Positions 1-15,235 are shown, counted from the first letter of the stretch. The stretch is 64,000 bases of DNA from Apus apus (GCF_020740795.1 NC_067312.1:50487905-50551904); one strand, 5' to 3'. Program-made: numbers and translations. The notes: generated by a model not told the origin, from the sequence alone.

Positions 1-725
1 TTGTGCAAACTGCATGAAGTTTAACAAGGCCAAGTGCAAGGTCCTGCACCTGGGTCAGGGCAATCCCAAGCACCAATACAGGCTGGGTGGAGAATGGATC
101 AGAAACAGTCTGCAGGAGAAAGACCTTGGGGTTATGATGGACAAGAAGCTCATCATGACCGAGCAGTGTGCGCTTACAGCCCAGAAAGCCAACTGGGTCC
201 TTGACTGCATCAAAAGTAGTGTGGCCAGCAGGTCAAGGGAGGTGATTCTGCCCCTTTATGCAGCTCTCATGAGACCCCGCCTGGAGTACTGTGTCCAGAT
301 CTGCATCCCCCAACATAAGAAGGACATGGAGCTCCTGAAGAAAAGAGGAAGGCCACAAAGATGTGCCGAGGGGAGCACCTCTCCTATGTAGACAGGCTGA
401 GGGAGTTCGGGTTGTTCAGCCTGGAGAACAGAAGGCTCCAGTGAGGCCTTATAGTGGCCTTCCAGTATTTGAAGGAGCCTACAGGAAAGCTGAGGAGGGA
501 CTTTTTAAAGGGGCTTGTAGTGAGAGGATGAGGGGTAATGGGTTAAGACTGGATGAGGAGCAATTTAGTTTAGACATTAGGAAGAAGTTCTCCAGTGTGA
601 GGGTGGTGATACACTAAAACAAGTTGCCTAGGGATGTTGTGAAAGCCCTCTCCCTGGAAGTGTTCAAGTCCAGACCAGATGATCTGTAAGGTCCCTTCCA
701 ACTCAAACTGTTCTATGGTTCTATG
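1..725 (+). mobile_element. CR1 LINE, 3' part (cut by window edge)
   Basis: The sense strand is plus. An open frame from 14 encodes the C-terminal end of the CR1 ORF2 reverse-transcriptase protein (MKFNKAKCKVLHLGQGNPKH). It breaks near 391 and continues in another frame, so the copy is dead. The 3'UTR-like part ends in the CR1 octamer repeat, GTTCTATGGTTCTATG, at 710-725. Confidence 0.92.
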
Positions 726-3700
726 TGGGAGTTCTATTGGATTTTCTGACACAAGTTTCTTGTACAGTACTAGTGATATGCAGCAGCTGGAGTGTAAGCA
801 AACAGTGTATTTCATTGTTGGAATGTGTTTTTCTAAACACATTCCCTGCTAAGCTGAGTCCATCTGATAAACAGCAATAGCAGAAAGTCTGTGTACTGTC
901 AGTTAGGAAGTAAACACAGACACCTTTTATTGCTTGGGTTTTAAAATCACTCTGTTGTACCATTGTGGTTTCTCATCTACAAAGCGTTGTCATACTAAAT
1001 AATTATTATCATACTTTATGGTAACAAAATCTGGTAAGTCTGGGTTTTATTTTAGTGTGCAAAATTTAGAAAGTGTAGAGCTAGGTAAAATAAACTATCA
1101 GGACTGCAAAATAATCTTTTTTTCTTGCATCTAACTGCATGCTTCACTGATGTTCTTTTGTCTTTCTATGTGACACAATTATGCATGTTTATATATTGTT
1201 ATTAAGAACTTTTTAAGTTATGCACTAAAAAACTCTCTCACTTGTAAAGCCTTAAAATTATGTCCTTTTTAAAATCAAGATTTAATCTAAAACTTCATTA
1301 TATGTGATAAGAGGTATTATGGAACATTGTTGCTACGAAAAAATTGAGCGTTGTTTTGTGTGTGGATGAAATACACTAGAATAAGGTTGCGTGTGTGACT
1401 GGAAGGATGAATCATTGAACAAACTCGCAAAGTAGAAACTTTACAGCTCCATTTGTCTCATAAATAAGAGTTCTCTCTTCCTGCAAACCTGATTAATTGA
1501 AGTGTCTTTCATTTGAGCATTGCATTTGGATGTATACTGAAGGTGCACCTTGTCTTGTAATCTTTTCCCTGGTGACAGGACTAAAAAGAAGTCTTTTCAT
1601 AGCTACTTAATTTCTTCAACCTAGAGAGAGAGATAGTCAGCAAGCTATCAAAAGTGTTGATTTCCTGTAAATTGTAGTTTAAATTAATCATTAGGCTGAA
1701 AAATTATTAGTGGGAGGGAGCAGACAGACTGCTTACATCTCAAAAAAAGAAAGGCCTAGAAGACACAAATGTGATGCTGCTGATGTCCTGAAGAGAACAT
1801 CTGTGGAAAAAGGATTTCCCTCTGCTGCTGTCTTCATCTCAGTCCTTGTTTTTACTTCTGAGATCCTCCCTCTGACTTAATTTCTTATTGGAAATCCTAA
1901 ATTAGGAGGATCAATGAGCAGACAAATGGTGGATCACTGCCATAGGCAGCCACAGGTCCACAGCTCCCTGATGCAAACTGAGAGTCACTTGGTGCTAAGC
2001 CACCAAACACCCCCTTGGAGAGGTGCTTCCACCACTTGGTTGCTCCTTCTGCTTTAGGTTTGCAGGGGACCTGCCCTGCCATGCAGCAGCAGAGGGAGGT
2101 TCCTGTCATCTCCCTGCCCCTGTGGATGCCTTTTGAATGCCGCAAACCACAGCAGCTGCATTCATGTAAGAGAAAGAAAAAGGGCTGCAGTTCTGTCTGA
2201 CACCAGAGAGTAACTCTTCATGCTGTGTATAACTGGTCTGGGAGAGGACATGTCAGTTGTGAGGGATCAATCGATTTACCATTGCGTATTTCCTTGCTTG
2301 AGTGTAGGAGTTCACTGGCAAAAACTGATGAGAGAGAAATGTAAAAGAGATCAGTCTTCTTCAAGAGACCTGAAATGTATTTGAAAGGGTGGGCAATGAT
2401 TCTGTGTCCATTCAGAAACTGAAGTCTTGATAGTATTTATTTTGTGAATTGTAGACTTGACTCTTCATTTATCTATTGATCAGTCAAACAGATGAACATA
2501 AGCAAAGCTTTGTTGGTAAGAACAGTATAGTTTTAGACAAAATACTGTTAACATATGAAACATTCTCACTATTTTGAAGCATGTGCAAGCATGTGCAAGC
2601 ATAACTCCCTGCAATCATTTTGTATATGTAGTTGTCAAGAAGGACAGCCCAGTCAAGAGAAATGAGTAAATCTGCAAATAAAATTAAAAGCTCCAGTTTC
2701 CAGTAAGCTCTGAATTCTCTAATTGGATAGTGTGAAGGAAGGTCTGGTAATGTGCAGAGAAGCCGACTCAAAGACAAAATCTTATCTATTTTGCCTGTAA
2801 ATGCATTTGGACACTGAAACTTGTGTCAAGAATCTGCTCCAGTCTGTCACTTTTGAATATAAAATAACCATTTCTAGCCCTACATATTTTTGCACTTGTT
2901 TCCATGTGAGACTGCTGGTGGTCTGTACTTGGTCATCAAATATGTTATCAGTGGAGGTTTTCAAGCTGCCACTTCCCCATTCTATGCTGATTTTCAAAGT
3001 AGGGATCTGCAAAGGAGGCCCTGTTTAGCCAGAATACAGACCTGCATCCTTTTCGGACTTGCCAATGCTCTGGAGGAGGCAGCAGATGGAAGCAGTTATG
3101 TCGCTTGAGTGTCTGTTTCAGGAACTCATGGAAGATATTTATAATCGTGTTTTAGTGACCAATTAAATGTTTAAATAACATAATAAAGGTGCTTTCCAAA
3201 CTGTTGCATGCTGCCTTGCTTGGGTCAGTGAAGGCTGCTTGGAGCATCAATTCTGCCTTGTTTGTTGGTAGAAAATAAATCTTTAAACTTTTCTCTTGCC
3301 AGATTTAAAGAAAATAAAACCCTCTAAGGCTAATAATGCACTTCATGATGTTAGTGCATATAACTGCTGTTTTGGCCTTGACTGGTAGAATAAAAGGTAT
3401 TTGTTGACCACATGCTGTCCCATGTAGTGAAGATCAGAAAAAGGAACATTTTATAAGACTGTGCAATAGAGATAAGCCCAGTAAGAACAAATGTTAGTTT
3501 GAGTTCTTCTAATGTATTTCTGCCTTCAACGACCATTGCAATGGCAATTTTTTACCCAGGATTTGTCTTGAGAAGACAGTATTCCTAAAGGAAGGAAAAT
3601 ACTGCTTTCAGATACAGCTGGAAGAAAGAAATGCAAGTGGCCTGCAGCCATTTACAAAAAATAGTCCTTGGCTGCTAAAATTAAAGCCTCTTTTTAGTAT

Positions 3701-4555
3701 TTGGTTTCTTTTAGTATTTTGGTTTTGGCATTTCTCCTGAAAAGAAGCTTTTCTTGAGAAAAGGACTGAAGCCTTGCAGATTAGTATTTTCTAATGTGCA
3801 CTACACAGAGAAGTATCTTCAGTCTTTAATAAGTAAAGCCTCAAGTGTCATATGATTATAGGGTTTGGCTGAAGCAACTAGAGGTGTTTCAAAGACTGAA
3901 GCCCTACAGATTTCAGGTCCTGTCCTGAACTACAGAATACTTTGGTTTCGGCAAGCATTTTCCTAAAACTACTCTTTTCCCTAAGGGTTTTATTAACTCT
4001 TTGTAGCATACTTGGCATACACAGTGGGTAACACTACCTTCAGAATCTATCCCTCCTGATTTCATGAAGGGTTGTGCAAAGGGAAGGAAGATGCTCTGAA
4101 CAGGGAAATTCAAATCTATATGCCCTCTAATCAGCCACTGAAAGCAAGTAAAGCCTCAGCTGAGATCTTTGTACATCTCCTTTTCAGAACTTTTAAAAAG
4201 AGGATTGCCAGCAGAGAGCAGCTAAAACATAACACTTTTCTAGCTGACACAGTATCTATCATTGCATGACCTCTGCTTTTGCTTTTATAATTGTGCATAG
4301 ACTAGCCATGTGGTAGGCAGCCAGCTACTGTCTTCTTCCAGGATGGTCACAGCTTAAATACCACTGGAGAATGTTGTCCCTCAGCTGTAATAGGGGCTGA
4401 TGTGCAGCACCAGGTACAAAGGCACATGGAAGCGATGTCAGTGTGATGCACATTCTTAATTTTGTACTAATGTATAACAGCTAAATGCATGTGCTTGCTT
4501 CTAAGAAAAATACATCTAGTTAAACTCAGTTTGTGTTCTGTGTGCAGGTACATGG

Positions 4556-5860
4556 TTCATAGAGTCATAGAATTGTTTGGGTTGGAAGGCACTGTTAAGA
4601 CCATCTAGTTCCAGCCCCCTGTGTGGGCAGGGACACCTCCCACTAGACCAGGTTGCTCAAAGCCCCATCCAGGCTGGCCTTGTTCAGTTCCAGGGATGGG
4701 GCATCCACAGCCTTCCTGGGCAACATGTTTCAATGTCTCACCACCCTTACACGGAATGGAATTCCTTAAACAAAATTCTTCCTAGTGTTTAACCTATATT
4801 TACCCTCTTTTAGATTAAAATTGTTACCCGTTGTCCTATCACTACACACCCTGGTATAAAGCCCTTCCCCAGCTTCCTGTAGGCCCACTTCAGGTACTGG
4901 AAGGCCACTGTGAGGTCTCCTTGGGGCCTTCTGTTCTCCAAGCTGAACAACCCCAACTCTCTCAGCCTCTCTTCACAGGAGAGGTGCTCCAGCCTTCTGG
5001 TCAGCTTTGTGATCCTCCTCTGGACTCATTCCAAGAACTCTATATGCCCTTTCTGTTTGAGGGCTCCAAAACTGAACACAGTAATCCAGGTAAGGTTTCA
5101 CAAGAGTGGAGCAGAAGGGCAGAATCACCTCCCTCAACCTGCTGGTCATGCTTCTTCTGTTGCAGCCAAGGACACAGTTGTCTTTCTGGGCTGCAAGTGT
5201 ACATGGCCAATTCATGTTGAGCTTCTCATCCACCATCACCCCCAAGTTCCTCTCCACAGGGCTGCTCTCAGTCTGTTCTGTGCCCATCCTGTATTTGTGC
5301 TTGGGATTCCCCTGAACCACGTGCAGGGCCTTGCACTTGGCCTTGTTGAACTTCATGAAGTTGACATGGGCCCATGTCTCCAGAGTGTCAACAACACCAC
5401 ACAGCTTGGTGCTGTTAGCAGACTTGCTGAGGGTGCACTCAATGCCACTGTCCATATCACTAACAAAGATGTGAAACAGGACTGGTCCCAGTTCCAGCCC
5501 CTGAGGAATGGCACTCATCACTGTTCTCCAACTAGACATCGAGTCAGTGATCACTACTCTCTGAGTGTGACCATCCAGCTAATTCCTTATCCACCAAGTG
5601 TTCCATCCATCAAATCTATAACTTTCCAATTTTGAGACCAAGATGTCATGTGGGACACTGTTGAATGCTTTGCACAAGTCTAGATAGATAATATCAGTTG
5701 CTCTTCTCTTGTCCACTGACACTGTGACCCCATCATAAAAGGACACCAGATTTGTCAGGCATCATTTGCCCTTGGTGAAGCTATGTTGGTTGCTGCCAGC
5801 CACCTCCACATTTTCCATGTGTCCTAGCAGAATCCTTAGGAGGATCTGCTTCTGTTTATA
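4556..5860 (-). mobile_element. CR1 LINE, long 3' fragment with ORF2 remnant
   Basis: The element reads on the minus strand; its 3' octamer repeat appears reversed near 4556-4575 (CATAGAGTCATAGAAT). A 193-codon frame (5554-4973) holds ORF2 C-terminal sequence, including NFMKFNKAKCKALHVVQGNP and LEPGPVLFHIFVSDMDSGIE-like blocks with several lesions. The 5' boundary near 5860 is approximate, typical of 5' truncation. Confidence 0.92.
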
Positions 5861-8800
5861 TGCATACAGGCATCTGTGTAACTTGGTAGTCTGTAACTTA
5901 ACATTGGCTGCTCTCAGTAGGCCCTGTAGTATTTTTTTGTGTGGAAATAATCAGACCAGTTAGCTTTTTGCTCCTAAATTCCTTTTGGAAACCTGTTCTC
6001 ATCCCAGTGATTAGGGAACAGCTATGGGTTTTCATTCCTCCTTCCATCTCCTCTATTCTAGAGGTTTACCTTCTGTCTTGAGAAACAGCAGTTGTTTCCC
6101 CTCCACACCTACAAATTTTATTAAACTACTAAGCCCATATGTTTAATCTCTGCTGACAAGGACATGGTCCTCAGAGTGAATATATTTCTTACTGGAAGAA
6201 CTGAACCTGTTTTCAGCTATTCTGGGAGAGCTCCAAACCCAGATACCATTGCAGGCACCAATATTCAAGGTAAAATAGTTCAAAATGGAGCAAATTCTCC
6301 TGATCACTCAGCTAAATCTTTTTTTTTCACACATATCCCCTTGTAAATTTAAAATATTGCATCCCGTGTATTTATTTTTCTAGACGAAATGAGACATGGT
6401 AGCTCAGCCATCAGCCTGAAATCAGCCTTGTGCAGCAGCACATCTCTCCGTAGGAATACCTCCTCTCCTACATCCAAGGACTGCATTTATCTGTTGCAAA
6501 AATGGCATCACACTAGGAGTTCATCTAGTACATCTAGTATGTACTATCAGTACATTTTGTGTTACATCTGAGTCTCTCTTCTCCTCTTGCATTTCCAGCT
6601 GATGACTCCCCATCTGTGTTCTTGACAACATTGTACAGATGTCCTGTAGTGAGAATGATTACTGCTCTTGAGAGAAGAAATTATTTTACAGAACTCAGTG
6701 GACACACCAATACCGAATGCTGTTCATCTCTCCAGTCACATTATGTATTACAGGGTGTGCTGTCAAATTACAGGATGCTGTGCAGGATTCTTAAAGGTGG
6801 ATGGGGGTTTGTGCTTAACACAAGTCTTGGAAGAATACCTGAGTAATGGAAGAAGTGCAAGGGGATGTGAGAGACCTGAGCTGAAGGAGGAGGACAGGCT
6901 AAAACAAAAAGTCAGTGTGATAGTAGAGAAGAGGGGCAGGGCCCCAAATAAACAGGCAAATACAACTGGCTTCACTATCTATCCCTGTGGGATAGAAAAC
7001 TGAAAACTGCAACTGAAAAACATTCAAAAATCTGTAGTATAATATGGGAGAAGGAGAAATACCCAACACAGTCTAAAATAAATCTTTGAAGTGGAAAAAT
7101 GCAAAAGTACGATTTTCTGAGAAAAAAATGCTGCAACCTAGCATCGACCTTAAAGGCAAATTTTCCTTTGCAGGTAACAGAGCTGCAGCAACATCTCAAC
7201 ATCCAAAGTGCAACACTGCCTCCAATCCTTACATACTGTTTCCCACTCCCTGTTGCTCCCATTCATTCCCCATCCTGTTGTCCCTTTGCAGCCACCACTG
7301 AGTGCCCCAGTAATGCCCAGGAGGCAGGAGGAGGAGGACAGGCCGTTGGGCTAAAGCAGGTCACTGCCTCCTGAGCCCCCTGAGAAGGGGTCTGCCGACC
7401 TGGCTATCTGTGTCACTGCAGCACTGGTTGGCAGCAGAGATTTGAATGGGAGAGTTTGGTGGTTTTCCCTGGTGACCATGCAGAGAGAGATGATTGGGAT
7501 GGTTTTGACAAGTGACACAAACTCTCCTGAAGGAAGACAGAGGAGTTTCTCTCTGCAGCATCACAAGCCCAGACAACACATATCCCCTTAGCTCTCTGCT
7601 GCAGTCGCTACCCTTACAGGAGCCGTATCATGTAGTCTTCTTTATAACTGCTCTGAGCATCACCTTAGAAGTAGTCCATGCTTTGACCTTCCCTCACTTT
7701 CTTGGGAGGTTACTCTGAATGCTTGTGGCTTTCACAGTGAGGAGCCTTTTTTCTCATTTCTAGCCTAAAGATATTCACAGCTAGTTTCTGGTAGGTTTTT
7801 TGAGCTGAGAACCCCTTAGCTTAAACCCTTCCTTCCACCCTGCCTGACATTCACTGCAATGTAGTTGTTATAGACAGCGGTTCAAACCTTTACTTTGCAT
7901 TGCTGAACAGGGCAAGTTTGGCATCATCTCATCACACAGTGGTGTCTCCACTCACCCGCTGATTCCTGGTTCTCCAGAAGAGGGTTCCACACGCCAGCTA
8001 CTTTCCTGTCCCTCTTGGAAGTACTATACCTACTTGGCCCTCCTGCACATTCTGCATTCCTCCTGCTAGTAACTGGGCTGAGAACAGGTTTCCAAAAGGA
8101 ATTAAAGAGCAAAACGAGAACTGGTCTGAAAAAGTTAACAATAAATGCATTTTATATCTCATAATGATTGCAGACCAATCAATAAAGATGAAATCTGGAC
8201 CACCTAGATTTCTAATTATCCTGTGGCTATTTTTTAGTATTAGAGTAAATTTAACCTGATCCCTAAAATTTAATGCTCACAATAAGAAAAGCACAATCCT
8301 AACTTAAAGTACAAAAAATCTGTTGCCACCCTATCTCCATCCTTTGGAGTGCAGTGATAATATGCAGCTGAGTGGTGGTCATTACATTTAATTCCACTGT
8401 TTTAAAACAGAAAACCTCAGCTCTTTCTGAGAATTACAGCATTAGCTGTAGACTGAATGAGGCTGAAGAGATACTTGGATTATGATGGTAGTGCAGTAGA
8501 AAAACCAAACCTAACATACACATTTTGATTTCTTTGAAGAAAATACAAACTTTTCCACTGTTTCCATAGAATTCATTGCAGTTTGTGATGTGTGCCACAT
8601 GGTTTTTGTAGCTGTAAATCCTAATTGAAAATTAGTATCTACCAGTGGCCTGTGAGACATACACCAGACCTGGTTTTGTACCCCAGGATTCTCTGCAGGG
8701 TGCAGGCAGGTGCTGCAGGTTCATAGCCATGTTTGATTGCTGCTCCACTGTGAAAGTGCTTGTATTATATGAGTTTGTTGCTAATTATTGTTGCTGTCCT

Positions 8801-10520
8801 GCAGAAATATCCCTGAGGGTTGCAGTTTGTAAAAGATGGGCTTATTTGCATTTGGAATACAATCTGTCCGCAAAGTAAAGACAAAATACAAAGTTTTCTT
8901 CTCAGTTCCATATCTGTAAGTTTTGTTAGAATATATAACCCAGCACAACTGCTTTTCTTCTGGTGAAATATTATTAGAAGTTTTTTCTGACCCCTAGGAA
9001 GGGTATGCCACAATAATTGAGAAACAGATTTAATTATTTTTTTTTCTGCTTGTTTTGGAGATCTCTGTTATAATAGCAAAATTTGGGATTAAATTAAGAT
9101 AGATCTACATTGAAAATAAGAAAAATAAATTCTGACATTTTTTCACTGAAAAAACCGAATTATAAATTAAATCACTTCCAGTGTCTTCCCATATTAGTGA
9201 ATCTCATGAGAGAGAATACAGACATTAGAATTCAATAATATGGTGAGTTTTAAAAATCAGGAGTTTTGGTTAGAGTTCTGTAGTACAGCACCAAATCCAC
9301 TGGGAGATTTATTTTTTTTGTTATAAATTAAACACCTGATTTTGATCTGCTGATGATCTTTCTGAAAACAGGAGGTGATAGCAAACAAAGTGGAAAAACT
9401 TCTGTGCATGTAGACCTTGCGAGCAGTGCTGTTGAGAACTGTATTTTGTAAAAATTCTGTAACAAAAGTAAAAAAAACAAAAAAACAAACAAACAAAAAA
9501 AACCAGCTAAAAATTCTATGATCTAGGCAGTCCTTTCTTAAATGCAAGGTCAGTGTTAGGCTTAGCAACTGATGCTATTACACGTAGGCCAAGCTTCACA
9601 ACTCAAGGAAATCAGCGTAAAAGAACAACTGTGTATGACTTATGCATTAATAGGAATTCAAATGCAGAAATACAAGTATTCATTAGATAGATTGGTGTGT
9701 TTAAAACCTATAGACTTTTTATATGTATAGTTCTGCAAGAGCATTTCACAAATGAGCAAGAGAAATGTTATCTTCATTAATTGGTTTATTACCCTGAAAT
9801 CTCTCTGTTGAAAGAACTGTAAGTCTGACCCTGCCAAAACACGCATGCTCTGCTATGGTCACACACATCTCTGATGCAAAATTCCAGTGGTTTGGTCTTA
9901 CGAGTACCCCACTAATTTAATTATGAGATCTTTGAGGATGCAAGGAAACTAGCTGGGGTCACTCTCTGTCAGCAATGCCAGCTGGCTTGCAAAGCCAATA
10001 TCCATACAATTAAATTTGTCAGCCTCAAAACAACAGGGTCAGTTTTAGATTGCCTGGTGAGAATACTCTTTGGCTTTAAAAGCAGGGGGTTGTTTCAATC
10101 ACTGCTTATCTACCCAGGGCTGTTCTGAAAACTGGAACCATGTAGACAACCGAGTTTTAGCAGCCAGGAGCACTCTATGGCATGGGTTAATTTACTAATA
10201 TAATTGTACTGTACAGGCAGAACAAAATCACCTTATTCTTCAAATGCAAGTAGTATTGCCTCTGTCCTACAAATGTAAGAGTTAGATTATTTCATTAAAT
10301 ATCCCTCTTAAAAACCAAGAGAAATTAATCAAAAGCCATGAAATTCAGTGGTTTGATTAGAATATTAAAAAACCTTACATTATTGCAAGAAAACTAAAAT
10401 ATGTTGGTGTAGAATAAACAGATGTACACCTGTGGCTAATCAGAGCATTATAATATTATGGTCCCATTACAGATGTAATGTAACTAGAGCTATGGTTGGC
10501 AAATTTCTGTCGTTAGTCGA

Positions 10521-11239
10521 GGTCACAGTTTGACTCAGGATCCACAATCAGACCAACGACAATAATGCTCTTGATCCCTTCCCACCCAGGCAGAAAAGGG
10601 AGACATAATGAAGGAGAGAGACTTCCCAGATTGAAAACTAAACTAGACAGATTTAATCTAACACTAATGATAAAATATGTACAATTATATACAAGTATGT
10701 GCAGGAATGTGCAAAAGCCCCATCACCTCTCCTCACCCCCAGTAGCTGCCTTGGCATCTCCTGAGCTGTGAGCAGTTCTGAAATGTCCTGGGGCTGCCGG
10801 AGAGAGCGGCAGAGCAGATGGGAGCTGAGGGGTGAGTGATGAGGGTCAGGAATGCATGGGCCTGGGGATCAACAGTGATGGATGGATGGAGTCCTCCCTG
10901 GACACCAGCCATGGATGGAAGAGAAAGGAATAAAAAGGAAGGGACTTGACTTCCACGATCCCTGAATTATATATGGATGGAATATCTCTGACCAGTTTAG
11001 CCATCTATCTAGTCTGCTTCTCCCTATGGGAGTGTTGTGAAGTCTTCTGCTTCTTTAGTATCTAAAGCAGTAGACTCAGCAAGCAGAGCAAAGTGTCCTT
11101 GGTCTCTTGGCACTAAGTGTAAACATTCACGCATTATGAGTCCACTAGCTGGTAGGCTTGTCTCTTAAAAGAGAATTCAGTGAATGAAAAAAAAATCAGT
11201 AAAAAGAAAATAGGCTTCATCCTGGCTCAACCCAGGACA
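10521..11239 (-). mobile_element. Solo LTR of an avian endogenous retrovirus (ERVL-like), decayed
   Basis: On the minus strand the LTR begins TGTCCTGGGTTGAGCCAGGA and ends near AAACTGTGACC. Flanking 5-mers GTCGA (10516-10520) and GTGGA (11240-11244) differ by one base and fit a decayed target-site duplication. No internal viral genes are present, so this is a solo LTR left by recombination. It shares both ends with the copies at 54919-55675 and 57876-58577. It lies antisense to CAMK4. Confidence 0.75.
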
Positions 11240-14200
11240 GTGGAACCTAACCAGGAACAATTTTCCATCAGTTAAATGGCTTTTCGATGCTGGAGGTTAT
11301 TGAGGCCTGAGCTAGCACCAGGCATCGTTGACAGCAGTTTTAGATCTACCCTAGTTTTTGTTTTTCATTTGTATCTTTTAAATTTCCTAATGGCAAAACT
11401 GAAGACACTACTAGCTTGCAAAAATGTTCTTTGGATTTTGTTAACCTACTTGCTTTTTTAGATTTGCTAGAATTACAGTGATTTTGCTGAAACCTTTGTT
11501 CTATACAGGGATGGCAGATTGATAAAATACCTTCTGCAGATTTATGCCATCATCTTGAAAAAAGAAACCTGATTTTGCAAAATTCCTCTCTGCTTCCTTC
11601 TAAATTTGCTACAGTGGGTTTAATTTACAAGTGAGCATAGAGTGGACTTCGGAAGCTTTTGGATTTTATTTTTTAGCTTGCATCACTAATTCTTCTAAAA
11701 CAATTTCAGATTTTTAAGTTAATTAAAAACTCCTTCTTATTATAGATTTTCTATTTGTTTATAAAGATACTGTGGTCAATATAGTAAATATGCTGAAGTC
11801 AGGAAGTGAGTAGAAAAAGTGGTAGCAATGTTATGTGCATGTAATGCTTTTTGTCTTCAGACCACTGATCAAACAATAAAGCCTCAGCACACCTGGGAGA
11901 GCTATCCTTAACTGAAGTAAGCTGAGCAAAGAGGTTCTGGGAGTTGTGCAAAACTACAGAGGAAGCAGGTGCTGGTACCAAGCACAGAACTACTGCTGCC
12001 TTTTGGTTTTGTGTTAGGGATGGGGCTGCTCTTGGGGGGTTTTTAGCTCCTGCACCTTGGCAGCTCTGACAGATCAACTCACACATGTTAAGTAAGTTCT
12101 GCCCATTGCAGTTTCGTGATGTTGCCCTCCATCTAATATCATGGCTCTTTTGAATTTCATTATCAATTATTGAGTTTTCACAAAATAGCAGATATGCTTC
12201 ACTTTTTCATTGCGCAACTGGACAGAGAGCAGGCATGCAGAGGGTGTCTGGTAGTTGTGGATATGGCAGCATTACCCTGCACAAGGGATCTGTCAGTTGC
12301 AGGAAGAGAAGCAACATCTTTGTCTTCTGCACCCCAGACATGCAGAAAGAGAAAATTTAAGCTGAGCGGCTGTATGAGTAACATTGTTAATGTATGTTAA
12401 TTCTTCACTGACTTCTGAAAGTCTGCAGGTGGGCCGCTCTTCTGGGTGGATTTAAGAAGCCACTATAGCAAAGCTCTTCTACCTACACTGATGCTGTGTC
12501 CTACTTACAGTTTATGAGGAGAATGTCATTGCCACTGCAGTTAGCTCTCTGCACTAAAGGAATTTGTGTGGGAAGGTGTGTGCATTATCCTCTCCTACAT
12601 ATGTCAGATTGTACAGAAATGTATTTACGTGATTTGCTGTGATCACAGCTGGTATAGTGTCATCATCCTTAAGGTTCCTTCAGTCTTCTGAAACCAGAAA
12701 CATTTACAAGATAAATCTGTTGCCAAATGTAAAAGAAAATAATTGTGGAGATTGTGGTTAAAACTTTATATAATCTAATTGCTTAACTTAGTACTTCCCT
12801 TCTGAGTTGTGTAATGAATTTGAGTATAGTAGAGGAGCAAATAAAATTAACAGATTTAGGTTTATGTATCTATACTGATGCATTTCTTCATACTTTTTAA
12901 TAATACAAAGAGTTATTATCTGAAATCATTAATCAAATAAGTTGTGTTAATGCAAAGGCAAAAATTATTTGTTCCACTAAAACAATATTCTGTTAAATGA
13001 GTTTAACTAGACTAATTTAAGTTTTATGAAAGTATCTGGAAGTCAGTATATAAAGTAGTAGATATTATGGCACACTCCAATTTTCCAGAACAAACAGTAA
13101 AATCAAGACAAGTGCAAATGTGCTTTCTGAAAGATGTTTGGAGAAGCTTTCAGTATTTCATGGCTTTCTAAGACTCCATTTTGTTCTTATCCAGATACAG
13201 AAGGCCAAAACTTGCTGAAATATATCCAGAAAAGAAATAAATGTTGCTTTTTTTTCTTCTGCAATGATAAAATCTTCTTATTTTTCTTCAGTCCCAAAAA
13301 CAATGTGGCTGCAGTAAGGGAACAGTGGCAAAGAGATTGTGTTGTGTATGTAGCTCAATTTCACACTTTGATTCCTGAGAAGCTGAGTTCTGACGCTATC
13401 ACTGCCAGTGTCTTTTTTTAAATCTCTTTAAACAAGAATTCTCTGATATACTTCTTCAACATTTCTCAAACCAATCTCTGTGTTTCCAAAATCCGTTCAA
13501 GTCTTGTTTTCTATTTTGAAAAATAAATAAATAAATAGAACCCTAAATCAATTGTTTATACTGTAAACAGTCAACTCAGATAAATGCAGTTTTCCATAAT
13601 CAGAGTGAATCGAACTACCCACCTCGCAAAGCCAAAGCATACAATATTTAAGGTCCTGTTCTGCATTCCAAGTTATGTGTTGCCTGAGAGATGAATGGAA
13701 GTGCAAAAACAGACTATTCATAATAGCCCTATTACTGTGCTTTTAAATAAAACCTGAATTAGCTGAAGGGACAGCCCAGTTTCAACACTAGATTATTATG
13801 TATCCTCATCCGTTCTTTGCACTTGACATCTAAAACACAGTTTACATGTCACAACATTTTTAAAAATGTGGAACCTGAGGTGCAGAGGAACTGCATTGTT
13901 TGCTCTAGGATAAGACATATTGTCACATATTGTATCCTTGTATCAATCTGTACTATCTGTGCAGTTATTGGATGTATGAATAATAAATCATCTGATACAT
14001 GCAGAAGATAATTAAAAGGTATGCACTAACTATGGCATTTTAGATTTCTCTTGATTCCTTCAAGCCACGTGTCTCATTTTCCAAAGTTTGTCAATATGGA
14101 GTGTATGACTGAGTGTACATTTTGAATTATGCATATTTATTTTTCTGTACTCTGTAAGATCTGTGCTGAATGATTATTTAGATGGAAATTCTATGGAGAC

Positions 14201-15235
14201 TGGCTTTGCCATTCTACATATATAAGGTGAGCTCACTCACCTTTCTAGGAATAGAAAGTAAGATTTTTTAGTTTATTTTGTCCTGTTAGATTATTGAATG
14301 CCTATTTAAACTTTCTCTTAACTACTTCAGAAACTTTTTTGATTAACCACATCTCTATCAAACAATGTACAGCTGTAATCAATTTAAATTACTGTGTGGT
14401 AACTTTCATTAAGCAATGACACACTTTTGTAAAGGTTTTTTAAGGACTACAGAAAGAGTTTAATTACAAGTCTAGACCTTCCTGAAAAGGGAGAAAAAAA
14501 CATGCTCTTTTCAGCTTCTTAGGGATGTAATGACTGTATTTATAGCTGAAGATGTCCAGTACTGAATTAGTATGCATGACTTCAGTTCTTTCAGGACCCT
14601 TCAGGCTTGATTTTTTAATAAATTAATTTGCAAGTCCTAAATATATTCTGCAGAGGAATAAAATTGTGAGAAATGTTCATTTTCAAAACATGAGCAAATC
14701 TGGTATTCATGAGTGTGTCAGTCATATGATAGGCATCCTGGACAGCAATCTGTGTATTGAAACCAATCACCCAGCAGCATCAGACCACAGGTTTCTCTCC
14801 ACTACTAAACCAACACATACAAAAAACAATCTTCTTATCTGAGGAGAAAAAGGAGTGCTAAGACCTTGATCCGAAGCATTTCCACAGCACTGGCACTATT
14901 TCCACAGCACTCAGAACTATTCTGAGAGATCGTGTGTGATAACCTACAAAACAGCACTGTCTGGGAGGGTAGGTGTGAGCTGGGTGTGAGCAAGAGGTGC
15001 AGGTGGAGCTCCTTTAACCATCTCTTTGATTGTCTCATGCAACTTTATGAGGGAGCTGAGTTCATATGTGGCAGGAAGCTCTCTGTAAGCCAGACCAAGG
15101 AATAGTGAACAGGACAGGTTCACAAAGGGGTTAAGCTATATGCCCAAAAATAGTCATGAGGACACTCACTGCTGCTGGTGCTGTCTCTGCTATATGGCCT
15201 CCATTCATTGCAATACTGGAGATTATGTCAGGAGT

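Noticed and set aside
14..391. A 125-codon frame at the left edge as a host gene.
   Set aside because: It is CR1 ORF2 sequence inside a truncated LINE.
1771..1800. A stretch reading CDAADVLKR, reminiscent of the RDAADAVKQ segment of the missing upstream CAMK4 exon.
   Set aside because: Neighbouring codons do not match the highly conserved CaMKIV sequence and no suitable splice sites flank it. Chance similarity.
4973..5554. A 193-codon minus-strand frame as a host gene.
   Set aside because: CR1 ORF2 remnant with lesions, inside the 4556-5860 element.
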